Program-made: the position numbers and the translations under genes
Assembly: GCA_020634375.1 (NCBI GenBank)
Contig: JACKBX010000006.1
Span: 124,001 to 188,000 of the forward strand
From: Ardenticatenaceae bacterium
GTDB lineage: Bacteria; Chloroflexota; Anaerolineae; Promineifilales; Promineifilaceae
Direction of reading: 5' to 3'
Length of the DNA: 64,000 nt
The notes under the pieces: model-generated
The model's database searches: none
What the model was told of the DNA's origin: nothing
What the model saw: the letters and a program-made list of their open reading frames with translations, nothing else
Shown here: positions 30,576-39,527 of the stretch, piece by piece
Layout of the letters: every line of letters begins with the position of its first letter
How positions within the stretch are numbered: the first letter of the stretch is position 1

Positions 30576-31490
30576 ATGACATCTCCGCAAGAATACCGTA
30601 ACAAAATTGCTGAAATAGGCCTCAATAAGCTTGAATTTAATACCTCTTCGTTTGCACAAGTGCACCTAACTTTGACGAAGATACGAAACTCCCAAAACAA
30701 ACTTTGGCAACTTAAGAGGGCACTTGAAGTAGACATTAATATAGTTAGGGATGAACAGCAAGTAGCACGAAAAGCTTCTATAAGTGGTTCTCTGGCAGCT
30801 ATTTTTCTTGGAAAATCAACAAAGCATAAACAAACCCAAGACCAACTTACTGATGAGAGGGACCAATCGATCATTGCTTACCAGAAGATTGATTCAGACG
30901 TTGATGGTTTGCTTGAGCAATTGGCTGTTGTTGAAGCAAAAACGCAAATCTTGTTAAATGAGTGGATAGCTAAAGAAAATAGAAAACCTAAAGAATCTGC
31001 TGGACGGCAAACGAGTTTAGTAGACTATAGAACATATATCAAGTCCTCGGAATGGCGTCAAAAAGCGGAAGAAGCGAAGGCTCGTGCTGGTAATCGTTGT
31101 CAAGTTTGTAATCGTTCCCGCGCAGAAGTGCAATTAGACGCGCATCATCGAACCTATGAGCGTTTAGGTTATGAGTTGCCAGAAGATATAACGGTATTAT
31201 GTCGAGAATGTCATCAGCTATATGAAGATGCTAAAAAGACAGGCTCTACATCTACTGAAGAATTGCCAGAAAAAGGTTTTTGTATACGGTGTAAACAATC
31301 TATTAGATTAAACCCACAGACGCCGTATTGTTATTCTTGTTACAAAGTTTGGAAACGGTTTGAAAACCCTGACTACCAAGAAAAGTATTGTCATGTGTGT
31401 GGAAAAGAACATTCAGCAACAATGCTGAAACCAGCATGTTATGATTGTTACAGAACATACCGAAACAAATTACAGTTTCAAAAAGCGTAA
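30576..31490 (+). CDS. HNH-type nuclease-like protein with coiled coil and zinc-ribbon tail; AT-rich
   Basis: 304 residues. Residues 1-135 are helical and charged (likely coiled coil). An HNH domain follows at ~150-225: Cys-Gln-Val-Cys...Leu-Asp-Ala-His-His-Arg-Thr...Val-Leu-Cys-Arg-Glu-Cys-His-Gln. The tail carries paired zinc ribbons (Cys-Ile-Arg-Cys...Tyr-Cys-Tyr-Ser-Cys-Tyr and Tyr-Cys-His-Val-Cys...Cys-Tyr-Asp-Cys-Tyr). The tail type also occurs on other nucleases. The gene is visibly AT-rich next to its neighbours and has no ACGGCCGT, so recent acquisition is likely. It ends two bases before the biotin carboxylase start. Nuclease activity is inferred. Confidence 0.82.
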   Translation: MTSPQEYRNKIAEIGLNKLEFNTSSFAQVHLTLTKIRNSQNKLWQLKRALEVDINIVRDEQQVARKASISGSLAAIFLGKSTKHKQTQDQLTDERDQSIIAYQKIDSDVDGLLEQLAVVEAKTQILLNEWIAKENRKPKESAGRQTSLVDYRTYIKSSEWRQKAEEAKARAGNRCQVCNRSRAEVQLDAHHRTYERLGYELPEDITVLCRECHQLYEDAKKTGSTSTEELPEKGFCIRCKQSIRLNPQTPYCYSCYKVWKRFENPDYQEKYCHVCGKEHSATMLKPACYDCYRTYRNKLQFQKA

Positions 31491-31492
31491 AT

Positions 31493-32995
31493 ATGTTTAA
31501 TAAAATTCTTGTTGCAAACCGGGGCGAAATTGCCCGGCGCATTTTTCTGGCCTGTCGTGAATTGGGGGTGGCGTCGGTCGCCATTTACTCCGAGGCGGAT
31601 GCGGACGCGCCTTGGGTGCGGCTGGCGGATGAGAGCTATCCGTTGGGGGGGGTAACGGCCGTTGACTCCTATCTGAATCAGCAAAAGGTGTTGGACGTGG
31701 TTCAGTTGTGTGGCGCAGAAGCCATTCACCCCGGCTATGGCTTCCTCAGCGAGAATGCCGATTTTGCACGGGCATGTGCAGCGGCGGGCATCATCTTTAT
31801 TGGCCCCAGCGCGGCAGCGATGGAAATGATGGGCAGCAAGGCAGCGGCACGCGTGTTGGCGCAGCGGGCGGAGGTGCCAGTGGTTCCAGGCGTGGATGGT
31901 GCAGGCAAAAGTGATGCGGAGTTGAAAACGGCCGCTTCGGCGATGGGCTATCCTGTGCTGATCAAGGCCAGCGCTGGCGGCGGCGGCAAGGGGATGCGCG
32001 TGGTTTGGTCGGATGGCAAGTTTGGCGATGCAGTGCAGGCGGCGCGGCGCGAGGCGCAGTCAGCTTTTGGCGATGACCACATTTTGGTGGAGAAGTATTT
32101 TAGCGAAATTCATCACGTTGAGATTCAGATTTTGGCCGACCAGCACGGCCGTGTGCTGCATCTGTTTGAGCGTGAGTGTTCCATCCAGCGGCGGCATCAG
32201 AAAATTGTGGAAGAAAGCCCGGCTCCGGCGGTGCAAGATGAGGATTTGCGGCGGCGTATGGCAGAAGCGGCCGTTTCTTTGGCGTCGGCTGCCGGTTACG
32301 TCAGTGCGGGGACGGTAGAATTTATTGTGGATGGTGACGGCCGTTTCTATTTTCTGGAGATGAATACCCGTTTGCAGGTGGAGCATCCGGTGACGGAGTT
32401 GGTCACAGGGCTGGATTTGGCTGCGTGGCAAATCCGCATTGCCACAGGTGAGCCATTGCCCTATCAGCAGGCGGACATCCAGCAGCGCGGTCATGCCATT
32501 GAATGCCGTGTGTATGCGGAAGACCCGGCGCACAATTTCTTGCCCTCTATCGGCAAGATTGCGTTGTATCGTCCGCCCACTGGCCCTGGCGTGCGTGTGG
32601 ATGATGGCATTGCCACTGGCGCAGAAGTGACGCCCTATTATGACCCGATGCTGGCGAAGATTATCACCTGGGGGCATGACCGCGCCGAGGCAGTGCGCAA
32701 AATGGTGCGGGCGCTGCAAGAGACGGTTGTGTTGGGCGTGACGACCAACATCCCATACCTGTTGGCGATTTTGACGGAAGAGCATTTTGTGGACGGCCGT
32801 ACAACCACCAACTATCTTGTCGAGCATATGGCTGACTGGAACCCGCGCCCCGAACCGGGTGAAGAGGAATGGCTGGCGGTTGCCGCGTTGGAACTGCTGT
32901 TGGGCGGCGGCAAAAGCGCCCCTCGCCGCGCTGGTGGCGAAGCGGCCACGCAGCCCGACCCCTGGGCATTAGTCACAGACTTTCGCAATGTTTGA
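31493..32995 (+). CDS. accC: Biotin carboxylase subunit (AccC-like)
   Basis: 500 residues. Starts Met-Phe-Asn-Lys-Ile-Leu-Val-Ala-Asn-Arg-Gly-Glu-Ile-Ala. ATP-grasp loop Lys-Ala-Ser-Ala-Gly-Gly-Gly-Gly-Lys-Gly-Met; catalytic Glu-Met-Asn-Thr-Arg-Leu-Gln-Val-Glu-His. It carboxylates biotin on a carrier protein; no biotinyl domain is fused and no carrier or carboxyltransferase gene is in the window. Start at ATG 31493, two bases after the HNH stop and without its own ribosome-binding site; the AT-rich HNH gene may have replaced the native upstream region. The symbol is by family; acetyl-, propionyl- or methylcrotonyl-CoA specificity is open. Confidence 0.93.
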   Translation: MFNKILVANRGEIARRIFLACRELGVASVAIYSEADADAPWVRLADESYPLGGVTAVDSYLNQQKVLDVVQLCGAEAIHPGYGFLSENADFARACAAAGIIFIGPSAAAMEMMGSKAAARVLAQRAEVPVVPGVDGAGKSDAELKTAASAMGYPVLIKASAGGGGKGMRVVWSDGKFGDAVQAARREAQSAFGDDHILVEKYFSEIHHVEIQILADQHGRVLHLFERECSIQRRHQKIVEESPAPAVQDEDLRRRMAEAAVSLASAAGYVSAGTVEFIVDGDGRFYFLEMNTRLQVEHPVTELVTGLDLAAWQIRIATGEPLPYQQADIQQRGHAIECRVYAEDPAHNFLPSIGKIALYRPPTGPGVRVDDGIATGAEVTPYYDPMLAKIITWGHDRAEAVRKMVRALQETVVLGVTTNIPYLLAILTEEHFVDGRTTTNYLVEHMADWNPRPEPGEEEWLAVAALELLLGGGKSAPRRAGGEAATQPDPWALVTDFRNV

Positions 32996-33034
32996 TGTGA
33001 AACGTGAATGACAAGGTATCACGTTTCATCCCTC
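32996..33034. repeat. Inverted repeat of the 'cgtgaaacgtg' family
   Basis: GTGAAACGTGA (~32998) faces ATCACGTTTCATC, between convergent accC and dehydrogenase genes. Confidence 0.75.
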
Positions 33035-33046
33035 ATTTTTCACCCT

Positions 33047-33973
33047 TCATCCCTCCAAAACTTCCCTGATTTTTTCGGCGATGGTCACGGCTGCGGCGAC
33101 CTGGGCATCTACGGTGCTGGCAGCGATGTGCGGCGTGGCGATGACCCGTTCGTGTTGTGCTAGTTTGCTGTCGATGGCCGGTTCGCTAGCAAATACGTCT
33201 AATGCGGCTCCGGCGATACGGCCGTCATCCAAAGCTGACAACAGCGCATCCTCATCAATTAGGCCGCCGCGTGCCGTGTTAATCAGGTAGGCGCTGGTTT
33301 TCATCAACGCCAACTGAGCCGCGCCAATCATGCCTGCTGTGTCTGGGGTAAAGGGTAGGTGCAGGGATACAAAATCGGCGGCAGGTAAGAGGTCTAGTAG
33401 GTCAACGGCCGTTACCCCCTCTGCCAGCCCCAACTCCGGCGTAAAACGGCGCTGATTGACGAGAATTTTCATGTCAAATGCGCGGGCGCGTACGGCTACC
33501 TGCCGCCCAATCCGCCCAAAGCCTATCAATCCCAATGTTTTGCCCGCCAAACCTGTGCCCATGAACTGCTTTTTCTCCCATTTGCCCGCTTTCAGTCCCC
33601 AATCGGCGCGGGGCAGGCGGCGGGCCAGGGCCAGCATGAGGGCCAGGGTGTGTTCGGCAACGGCGAGTGTGTTGGCGTCGGGGCTGTTGACAACGGCGAT
33701 GCCGCGTGCTGCGGCAACGGCCGTATCAATTGTATCCAGTCCTGAACCTGCACGGCCAATCACCTTTAACTTCTGCGCTTGCTCAATAACCGCACGGCTA
33801 ACCCGTGTGGCGCTGCGTACAATCATGGCCTCGTAGCTGCCAATTACGGCAAGTAGTTCTGTTGAAGATAAGTTGGGGGAAATGTCTACGTCGGCAAATT
33901 CGCGCAGCAGGGCTACGCCTTCTGCGGCAATAGGGTCGCAAATAAGTATACGGGGCTGCGGTTGGGGGGTCAT
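33047..33973 (-). CDS. D-2-hydroxyacid dehydrogenase, 3-phosphoglycerate dehydrogenase-like (no ACT domain)
   Basis: 308 residues. NAD-binding Gly-Leu-Ile-Gly-Phe-Gly-Arg-Ile-Gly at ~145; catalytic Arg in Asn-Thr-Ala-Arg-Gly-Gly-Leu-Ile, Glu in Ala-Leu-Asp-Val-Phe-Ala-Ser-Glu-Pro, and His in Ala-Thr-Pro-His-Ile-Ala-Ala-Ser-Thr. The last two motifs are like SerA, but the regulatory C-terminal domain is absent, as in short-form SerA proteins. It would oxidise 3-phosphoglycerate for serine synthesis or reduce another 2-oxoacid; no serine gene is adjacent. Three ACGGCCGT copies. Confidence 0.92.
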   Translation of the reverse strand: MTPQPQPRILICDPIAAEGVALLREFADVDISPNLSSTELLAVIGSYEAMIVRSATRVSRAVIEQAQKLKVIGRAGSGLDTIDTAVAAARGIAVVNSPDANTLAVAEHTLALMLALARRLPRADWGLKAGKWEKKQFMGTGLAGKTLGLIGFGRIGRQVAVRARAFDMKILVNQRRFTPELGLAEGVTAVDLLDLLPAADFVSLHLPFTPDTAGMIGAAQLALMKTSAYLINTARGGLIDEDALLSALDDGRIAGAALDVFASEPAIDSKLAQHERVIATPHIAASTVDAQVAAAVTIAEKIREVLEG

Positions 33974-34044
33974 CCTGTATCAGTCTCCAGATTGGTAAGA
34001 TGAGCGTATCGTACCACCACACACATTTCGGGTAAAATGTGACC

Positions 34045-34971
34045 ATGATGCAAGCTAGACGGGAACTTACACGCTTTGCATGGCTGTCCATTGGAACGGC
34101 CGTGCTCACAATTCTGCTCAAATTTACTGCTTACTACCTCACCGGTTCGGTGGGGCTGTTGTCCGATGCGTTAGAGTCGGGTGTTAACCTGGTGGCAGCC
34201 ATCATTGCCCTGATTGTGCTAACAGTGGCGGCGCAGCCCCCCGACGATGAACATGCCTACGGCCATGACAAGGCGGAGTATTTTTCCAGCGGCGTGGAGG
34301 GAGTGCTGATTGTGATTGCTGCGGGGACGATTGCTTTTTCGGCGGTGCAGCGGCTGTTTAATTTGCAGCCGTTGGAGCAAGTGGGTGTGGGCTTGATTGT
34401 CTCGGTGGTGGCGGCCGTTTTGAATGGTGTAGTGGCGCAAGTGCTGCTGCGTGCCGGGCGCAAGTATGATTCGGTAACGCTGGTGGCAGATGCGAAACAT
34501 TTGATGACGGATGTGTGGACTTCTGGCGGTGTCGTCGTGGCGGTAGCTGCTGTTTCGTTGACCGGGTGGCAGTGGCTAGACCCGGTGATTGCCATTGTGG
34601 TGGCGGTGCAGATTATTTTTTCTGGCGTGCGTCTGGTGCGCGAGTCGGTGATGGGGTTGATGGATACGGCGCTGCCGGAGGGGGAGTTGGAGCGGGTGAC
34701 GGCCGTTCTCAACCAATATCAGCGCCAACGGGAGATTGAGTACCATGCCTTGCGCACGCGCCGCGCCGGAGCGCAGCGGTTTGTGTCGGTGCATGTGCAG
34801 GTTCCGGGGGAGTGGACGGTGCAGGAGGGGCATAATCTGGTGGAAGTGATGGAGCGAGATTTGCGTGCAGTTATCAGCCCTGTTTCTATTTTGATTCACA
34901 TTGAACCGGTGGAAGACCCTTGTTCGTGGGATGATATTCCGCTTATTCGTGAAGATGGGCGCGAGCAGTGA
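34045..34971 (+). CDS. Cation diffusion facilitator (zinc/iron exporter family)
   Basis: About 308 residues. Six membrane helices in the first ~200 residues; metal sites Ser-Asp-Ala-Leu-Glu-Ser in helix 2 and His-Leu-Met-Thr-Asp in helix 5; His-Ala-Tyr-Gly-His-Asp-Lys-Ala-Glu between helices 2 and 3, as in FieF-type proteins; a cytoplasmic domain from ~210. It would export divalent metal in exchange for protons. Start taken at ATG 34045; no ribosome-binding site is visible, and TAAAAT lies six bases before the ATG, so a leaderless message is possible. Confidence 0.93.
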   Translation: MMQARRELTRFAWLSIGTAVLTILLKFTAYYLTGSVGLLSDALESGVNLVAAIIALIVLTVAAQPPDDEHAYGHDKAEYFSSGVEGVLIVIAAGTIAFSAVQRLFNLQPLEQVGVGLIVSVVAAVLNGVVAQVLLRAGRKYDSVTLVADAKHLMTDVWTSGGVVVAVAAVSLTGWQWLDPVIAIVVAVQIIFSGVRLVRESVMGLMDTALPEGELERVTAVLNQYQRQREIEYHALRTRRAGAQRFVSVHVQVPGEWTVQEGHNLVEVMERDLRAVISPVSILIHIEPVEDPCSWDDIPLIREDGREQ

Positions 34972-34974
34972 ACG

Positions 34975-35048
34975 GTAATCGGTAGACAGTAATCAGTAAT
35001 CAGTAGACAGTAATCAGTTAACGGGTTGCCGTTTACCGATTGCTGTTC
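34975..35048. repeat. Word repeat 'cagtaatcagtaatcagtag', inverted
   Basis: GTAATCAGTAATCAGTAGAC words followed by a facing GTTGCCGTTTACCGATTGCTG. It is the same word family that is inserted in the ABC gene at 14601-14675. Confidence 0.85.
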
Positions 35049-37990
35049 ACAAGTTGGCGCAGCAGCAGCCCCGCTGCCCCACCGAACAGGGTGATGAGCA
35101 GCCCGGCCCAACTATTGAGGTTTTGCAGCACGGCCGTTCCTGGCAGCCCCAGTCCAAAATAATTGTAAGCCAGCAGTCCGCCGATGATGCCCCAAAGTAA
35201 GCCGTTAATGCGTTGGCTGACGGCCGTTTGCTGGTGACGGCCCCACAGCAGCGCAAATACGCCAATCAACATCAGACCGGACAGCATGGTAATCAGCATT
35301 TGAATGGCTGCCCATTCGATGAGTACACCCGGCTCTGTGGGCGGTTCCGGCGGGGGCAGCGGTGTGGCGCTGGGCAGGGGAGTGGGTATGAGTGTTTGTG
35401 TGGGCACAGGCGTAGGGGTGTTGGTAGGTGTGGCTGTGGGCGTAGGCAGCGGCGTGGGGGTGATAATGGTCACTTGGGCGCTGTCGCCGATGACGATGTT
35501 TACTTCTTGGGATTGGTGCGCATCGCCAGAAACGGCCGTAATCCGAAACTGCCCCGTCCGCGCTTCCAGTACATAATCAAACGTCGCCACACCATTTACC
35601 GTAGCCCGTTCTCCGATGATGCTAACCAACCCCTGAATGCGATCTTGCTGAATAAATTGCACCACTGTGCCATCAGGCACACGGTTACCGTTGTGGTCTA
35701 ATATCACACCTGTTTGCAGCCGCAGGGTTTCCCCTACAGAAGCACTGAGCGGTTCTTCGCTGGGAGGGGACTGTATAACACCACTAGGACTGACGATAAA
35801 CAGCGTCAAAACTTGATCCGGTGCAGGCAAGGTTTGTTGAAACAAATCATAACCAATGCTGCTGACGGAGACAGGCAGTTTGCCGCTGAGTGGCAGTTCT
35901 TGAAACAGCGCTCGTACCGAAGCATCAATAGCCGCGCTGCTGCTGCCAAAGATACCGTAATACGCAGATAGTTTGCTGATTTCGGTGGTATCCAGGTAAT
36001 AGGGTGCATCGTAAGCAAAGACGATGATTTTGCGGTCACGTAAAATGTCGGTGCGCTCGGCCAGCAGCCGCTGCAATGCCTGGGATTCTGTCGTGTTGTT
36101 TTGCATGGCAAGGATAATCCAGGAGGCATCGCGCAGCCATTCTTGTACCCAATATTCGGGCGGCGGGGTAGCAGTGGGCTGCGGAGAAGGGGTGATGTCT
36201 TCTGGCAATACGGTGTCGTCTGGCTCTGGTGTGCCGCTGGGCGGCACAATCACTCCTGGGCCAGCAGAGAGAAATGCACTCAAGTCGGCAAATGAGAAGC
36301 TGCGGATATGATCTGCCTGTACTTGTCCGCTGGCATTGGGGCCGTACAATGCCAATATGCGTTCTTCTAGGGCTGTCCGGCTAATTAAGGGTTGTGGCAC
36401 ACAGGTGTTGCATTGTTGGGCAGGACGTTGATCGGTGAAGATGATGATTTGGTCGTCTGCGCCAGGAGGACTGGGTAGCCGTTCTACCAATTCGGCAGGG
36501 CTGGGGGAGATGAGGGTGACGGCCGTTTGTGTCAGTTCGGAGATGGCTGGGTTGCTGGCGGTGGTGGCAGTAACGGCCGTTAGACTTTCTACATCCCGCT
36601 GCACATTTTCCAATGCAAAGTTATCGCCATACAAGCGCAACTTCAATTGCAAAATTCGCAGCACTGCTTCATCCACCCGCAACTGAAAAGAAGGGTCAGT
36701 GACATACTTATCGCGGAACCACAGAATCGTATCTTTTGTGTTTGCCAGTTCTGCCGCATAATCTTCGCTGCCCAGGGCAAAATCTGCCAGGTAAAGCAGG
36801 TCGTTACCGGCCAATAGCGCATCTTTTGCGACGCGGCGGTGCGGGAATTCTTGCTCTGTGTCGTCATAAAATCGTTCGACGCTGCGCACTCCCAACGCGT
36901 CGGAGACAATGACGCCGCCATTTGTGCGCCACGTGCTGAATTCTGGCAGTCCCATTAATGTTGTTAACGCTTGTGGGTCAAAACTGACAGGTACTGTGGT
37001 GGCGCGGATGTTGCCCTGGAACCCCTGATAGCGAATGTGTGTGGTTAACAACCCATCGGCAATGGCTTCTGGAGAATTGACCGCATTGGTCACGGCGAAA
37101 AACGGGGCCAGCTCGATTTGCTTGAGCTGCTCCAGCGATTTGCGCACGGTAGGCACTTCCAGGTAAATGGGGCGGTCGCTGCTGCCGTTGCCGGGGAAGT
37201 GCTTGGCAACGACGGCCATGCGGTTGTCGCTGCCGATGTGGATGCCGGTGGTATATGCTTTGCCCATCAGGCCCACCCAGTAGGGATCGCCGCCAAAGGA
37301 GCGCACGCCTAAATCGGCGGCGCTGCTGGGTATAGGGTTTTCCAGCACGTCTAGTACCGGGCCAAAGATCATGTTGATGCCCAGTGCAGATAAATCTCGC
37401 CCGACAATTTGCCCAACTGTTTGTGCGTAGGTGGGCTGCCAGGTTGCACCAATGGTCATGTTGGTTGGTACTTGTGTCAGGCCATTTAAGATTTCGGTGG
37501 GGGCTGGCTGTCCTTCGTAGTTGGTGGCGATGAATAGGGGGATGGGGGTGTATTCGGGGGCAGGTGTGGGGGATGGGGGGATGGCGTCGGCGTCTACGGC
37601 CGTTTCCTCACCAACAGTCACTGCTCCACCTGTTAACGCCAATTCTTGCAGGCTGTTCACCAGTTCCGTTACCTGCAAAGGCGCGTTTTGCAAATCACCA
37701 TACCCGGTGATATTGTCATTTTGTGCCAGCAGCACGACCCCACCCACATGATAATTGGTAATGAGATCGGCAATATCACTGCTGTTTGGTGCCTGGTCGC
37801 CCTGAAACGTGACTAAAAACAATTGGCCGACGCGTTCGGCAACGCTCATCTCGGCCATCAGGGATTGTGCGCTTAATTCATTATTTGTTGGGGTAGCCTC
37901 AGATTGTGCTGCGGTTTGCTGCACGGTTGGCAACCAATATGAAAACAGCAGACTTGCTGCAAGCACAATTCGCCATAACCTGGCTATCAT
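35033..37990 (-). CDS. GH3-family protein (NagZ-like barrel) with C-terminal membrane anchor
   Basis: 985 residues: signal peptide (~1-28); GH3 barrel (~40-470) with Gly-Gly-Val-Val-Leu-Leu, Ile-Phe-Gly-Pro-Val-Leu-Asp, Lys-His-Phe-Pro-Gly and nucleophile region Val-Ile-Val-Ser-Asp-Ala-Leu-Gly; a second alpha/beta domain (~490-740); an Ig-like domain (~755-860); a Pro/Thr-rich stalk; two membrane helices at the end. NagZ proteins normally read Lys-His-Phe-Pro-Gly-His-Gly-Asp-Thr...Asp-Ser-His; here Lys-His-Phe-Pro-Gly-Asn-Gly-Ser-Ser is followed by Asp-Arg-Pro, so the usual Asp-His acid/base dyad is missing. Activity may be altered or lost. It is divergent from the S41 genes. Confidence 0.88.
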   Translation of the reverse strand: MIARLWRIVLAASLLFSYWLPTVQQTAAQSEATPTNNELSAQSLMAEMSVAERVGQLFLVTFQGDQAPNSSDIADLITNYHVGGVVLLAQNDNITGYGDLQNAPLQVTELVNSLQELALTGGAVTVGEETAVDADAIPPSPTPAPEYTPIPLFIATNYEGQPAPTEILNGLTQVPTNMTIGATWQPTYAQTVGQIVGRDLSALGINMIFGPVLDVLENPIPSSAADLGVRSFGGDPYWVGLMGKAYTTGIHIGSDNRMAVVAKHFPGNGSSDRPIYLEVPTVRKSLEQLKQIELAPFFAVTNAVNSPEAIADGLLTTHIRYQGFQGNIRATTVPVSFDPQALTTLMGLPEFSTWRTNGGVIVSDALGVRSVERFYDDTEQEFPHRRVAKDALLAGNDLLYLADFALGSEDYAAELANTKDTILWFRDKYVTDPSFQLRVDEAVLRILQLKLRLYGDNFALENVQRDVESLTAVTATTASNPAISELTQTAVTLISPSPAELVERLPSPPGADDQIIIFTDQRPAQQCNTCVPQPLISRTALEERILALYGPNASGQVQADHIRSFSFADLSAFLSAGPGVIVPPSGTPEPDDTVLPEDITPSPQPTATPPPEYWVQEWLRDASWIILAMQNNTTESQALQRLLAERTDILRDRKIIVFAYDAPYYLDTTEISKLSAYYGIFGSSSAAIDASVRALFQELPLSGKLPVSVSSIGYDLFQQTLPAPDQVLTLFIVSPSGVIQSPPSEEPLSASVGETLRLQTGVILDHNGNRVPDGTVVQFIQQDRIQGLVSIIGERATVNGVATFDYVLEARTGQFRITAVSGDAHQSQEVNIVIGDSAQVTIITPTPLPTPTATPTNTPTPVPTQTLIPTPLPSATPLPPPEPPTEPGVLIEWAAIQMLITMLSGLMLIGVFALLWGRHQQTAVSQRINGLLWGIIGGLLAYNYFGLGLPGTAVLQNLNSWAGLLITLFGGAAGLLLRQLVNSNR

Positions 37991-38036
37991 GATCGTCTTT
38001 CTTCTCTTCCTTCGTATTGGGGTCTGATCTTTTGCT

Positions 38037-38062
38037 AAGGGCGAGCCAGCAGCTCGCCCTTT
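38037..38062. repeat. Palindrome AAGGGCGAGC-CAGCA-GCTCGCCCTT
   Basis: Perfect ten-base arms in the divergent gap between the GH3 and S41 genes. It is terminator-like on both strands but located upstream of both genes; similar palindromes lie at 2726-2755 and 45307-45333. Confidence 0.8.
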
Positions 38063-38164
38063 TGTGTGATGATGTTGCCAGACTCCAACTTTGTATCGAA
38101 ACGCTCAGCGTTAATTGGGTGGTGATTGGCGTTTTTCTGTGTACGCTTTGCGTTTTATGAGCGC

Positions 38165-38205
38165 ATTATACCGTAGATTGCCTTGCCAAACACCTGTGTT
38201 ACAAT
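38165..38205. promoter_or_regulatory. Divergent promoter region, GH3 / S41 genes
   Basis: Plus strand: TTGCCT (38178-38183), 16 bases, TACAAT (38200-38205). Minus strand: TATAAT (38170-38165) with no good -35. Only the plus-strand element is reasonably supported. Confidence 0.5.
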
Positions 38206-38220
38206 CCGGCGCAGGTACTC

Positions 38221-38261
38221 TGGAGATTGGAGATTAGAGTTGTTGGCCAGTCTCTAATCTT
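38221..38261. repeat. Word repeat 'tggagattggagattaga', inverted
   Basis: GGAGATTGGAGATTAGAG faces GTCTCTAATCTTT just before the first S41 start codon. Same family as 16501-16570 and 17639-17700. Confidence 0.8.
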
Positions 38262-38270
38262 TCGCATTTA

Positions 38271-39470
38271 ATGATGACAAACCAAACACGAAAAATAGTC
38301 ACGATATTGTTGCTTGCTTTACTGGCTGCCAGTGCTTTTGTGGCCGGGTATTTCACCAATGATTTTATAGAGTTGCGCAGCGGTGGCACATTAGTCCGCC
38401 AACGACAGCCTTTTGATGTTTTTTGGGAAGCGTGGAATCTGGTGCAAAGCAATTTTATTGGGGATTTGCCGGATGATCAGGCAATGACTTATGCAGCCAT
38501 TCGCGGCGTGATGCAATCATTGAATGATCCTTACACGGTTTTTATTGAGCCGGTGGTACGTGATCAGGAAAGGGATTCGCTGCGTGGGTCTTTTGGCGGC
38601 GTGGGCGCGTATATCCGTCGCCCTGAAGAGGGTGGGGATGTTTTACTGGAGCCGATTCCGGGGAACCCTGCCGAAATCGCCGGTATTCTAACGGGCGATG
38701 TGTTGGTGGCGGTTGATGGTATGATGATTACTCCGGAAATGACTGTGCAAGAGATTGCGGACATGATACGCGGGGAGAAGGGTACGGCCGTTATCCTCAC
38801 CGTCATTCACCCTGGCGATACAGAATCCGTAGATGTCTCTGTGATGCGCGATGACATTCTCATTCCCTCGGTTAGCTACCGTATGTTAGATACGGACATG
38901 CCCATTGGCTACATTCAATTGACGCGCTTTAGCGGAGAGAGCGGCAACGAGGTGAAAGCAGCATTGGAAGATTTGCTAGACCAGGGTGCTGAGGGTTTAA
39001 TTCTGGATTTGCGTGGTAATGGTGGTGGCTTATTAACGGCCGCTGTAGATGTGGCCAGCCATTTTCTGGATGCGGGGGTTGTGGTTACACAGCAGAGCCG
39101 CCGTGAAGGAGAACGGGAAGAAAAAGTCAGTGGCGAGACCATTGCCCCAGATATACCGTTGATTGTCTTGGTGGATGGTGGCACGGCCAGCGCCTCCGAG
39201 ATTTTGGCCGGAGCTTTGCAAGATCACGGGCGAGCGGTGCTGATTGGTCAACAAACATTTGGCAAGGGATCGGTTCAGCTTGTTTTTGATTTGAGTGATG
39301 GTTCATCGGTGCACGTGACATCTGCACGGTGGTTTACACCAAACGGCCATCAAATTGATCAGCAGGGCTTAACGCCGGATGTGTTGGTGGAAGTGACACA
39401 AGAAGATATTGATTTGAATCGTGACGTGATGCTGAACCAGGCAATTGAAGAATTAACGATGAACAATTAA
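38271..39470 (+). CDS. S41 C-terminal processing protease (CtpA-like), copy 1
   Basis: 399 residues. One N-terminal membrane helix (~8-28), PDZ domain (~100-180), catalytic core with Gly-Gly-Thr-Ala-Ser-Ala-Ser-Glu (catalytic Ser) and Gln-Thr-Phe-Gly-Lys-Gly-Ser-Val-Gln (catalytic Lys). It acts outside the membrane, trimming or degrading proteins from their C-terminus. The last residues (Thr-Met-Asn-Asn) are encoded by the repeat at 39452-39515. It is followed 57 bases later by a second S41 gene, probably from an old duplication. Confidence 0.95.
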   Translation: MMTNQTRKIVTILLLALLAASAFVAGYFTNDFIELRSGGTLVRQRQPFDVFWEAWNLVQSNFIGDLPDDQAMTYAAIRGVMQSLNDPYTVFIEPVVRDQERDSLRGSFGGVGAYIRRPEEGGDVLLEPIPGNPAEIAGILTGDVLVAVDGMMITPEMTVQEIADMIRGEKGTAVILTVIHPGDTESVDVSVMRDDILIPSVSYRMLDTDMPIGYIQLTRFSGESGNEVKAALEDLLDQGAEGLILDLRGNGGGLLTAAVDVASHFLDAGVVVTQQSRREGEREEKVSGETIAPDIPLIVLVDGGTASASEILAGALQDHGRAVLIGQQTFGKGSVQLVFDLSDGSSVHVTSARWFTPNGHQIDQQGLTPDVLVEVTQEDIDLNRDVMLNQAIEELTMNN

Positions 39471-39515
39471 CGATGAACAATGAACATTTGCTAATTGTTC
39501 ATTGTTCATTGTTTT
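39452..39515. repeat. Inverted word repeat 'aacaatgaaca / ttgttcattgttcattg'
   Basis: ATGAACAATTAACGATGAAC words face TAATTGTTCATTGTTCATTG. It covers the end of the first S41 gene and the gap before the second. Confidence 0.88.
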
Positions 39516-39527
39516 AAGAGGTTGATG

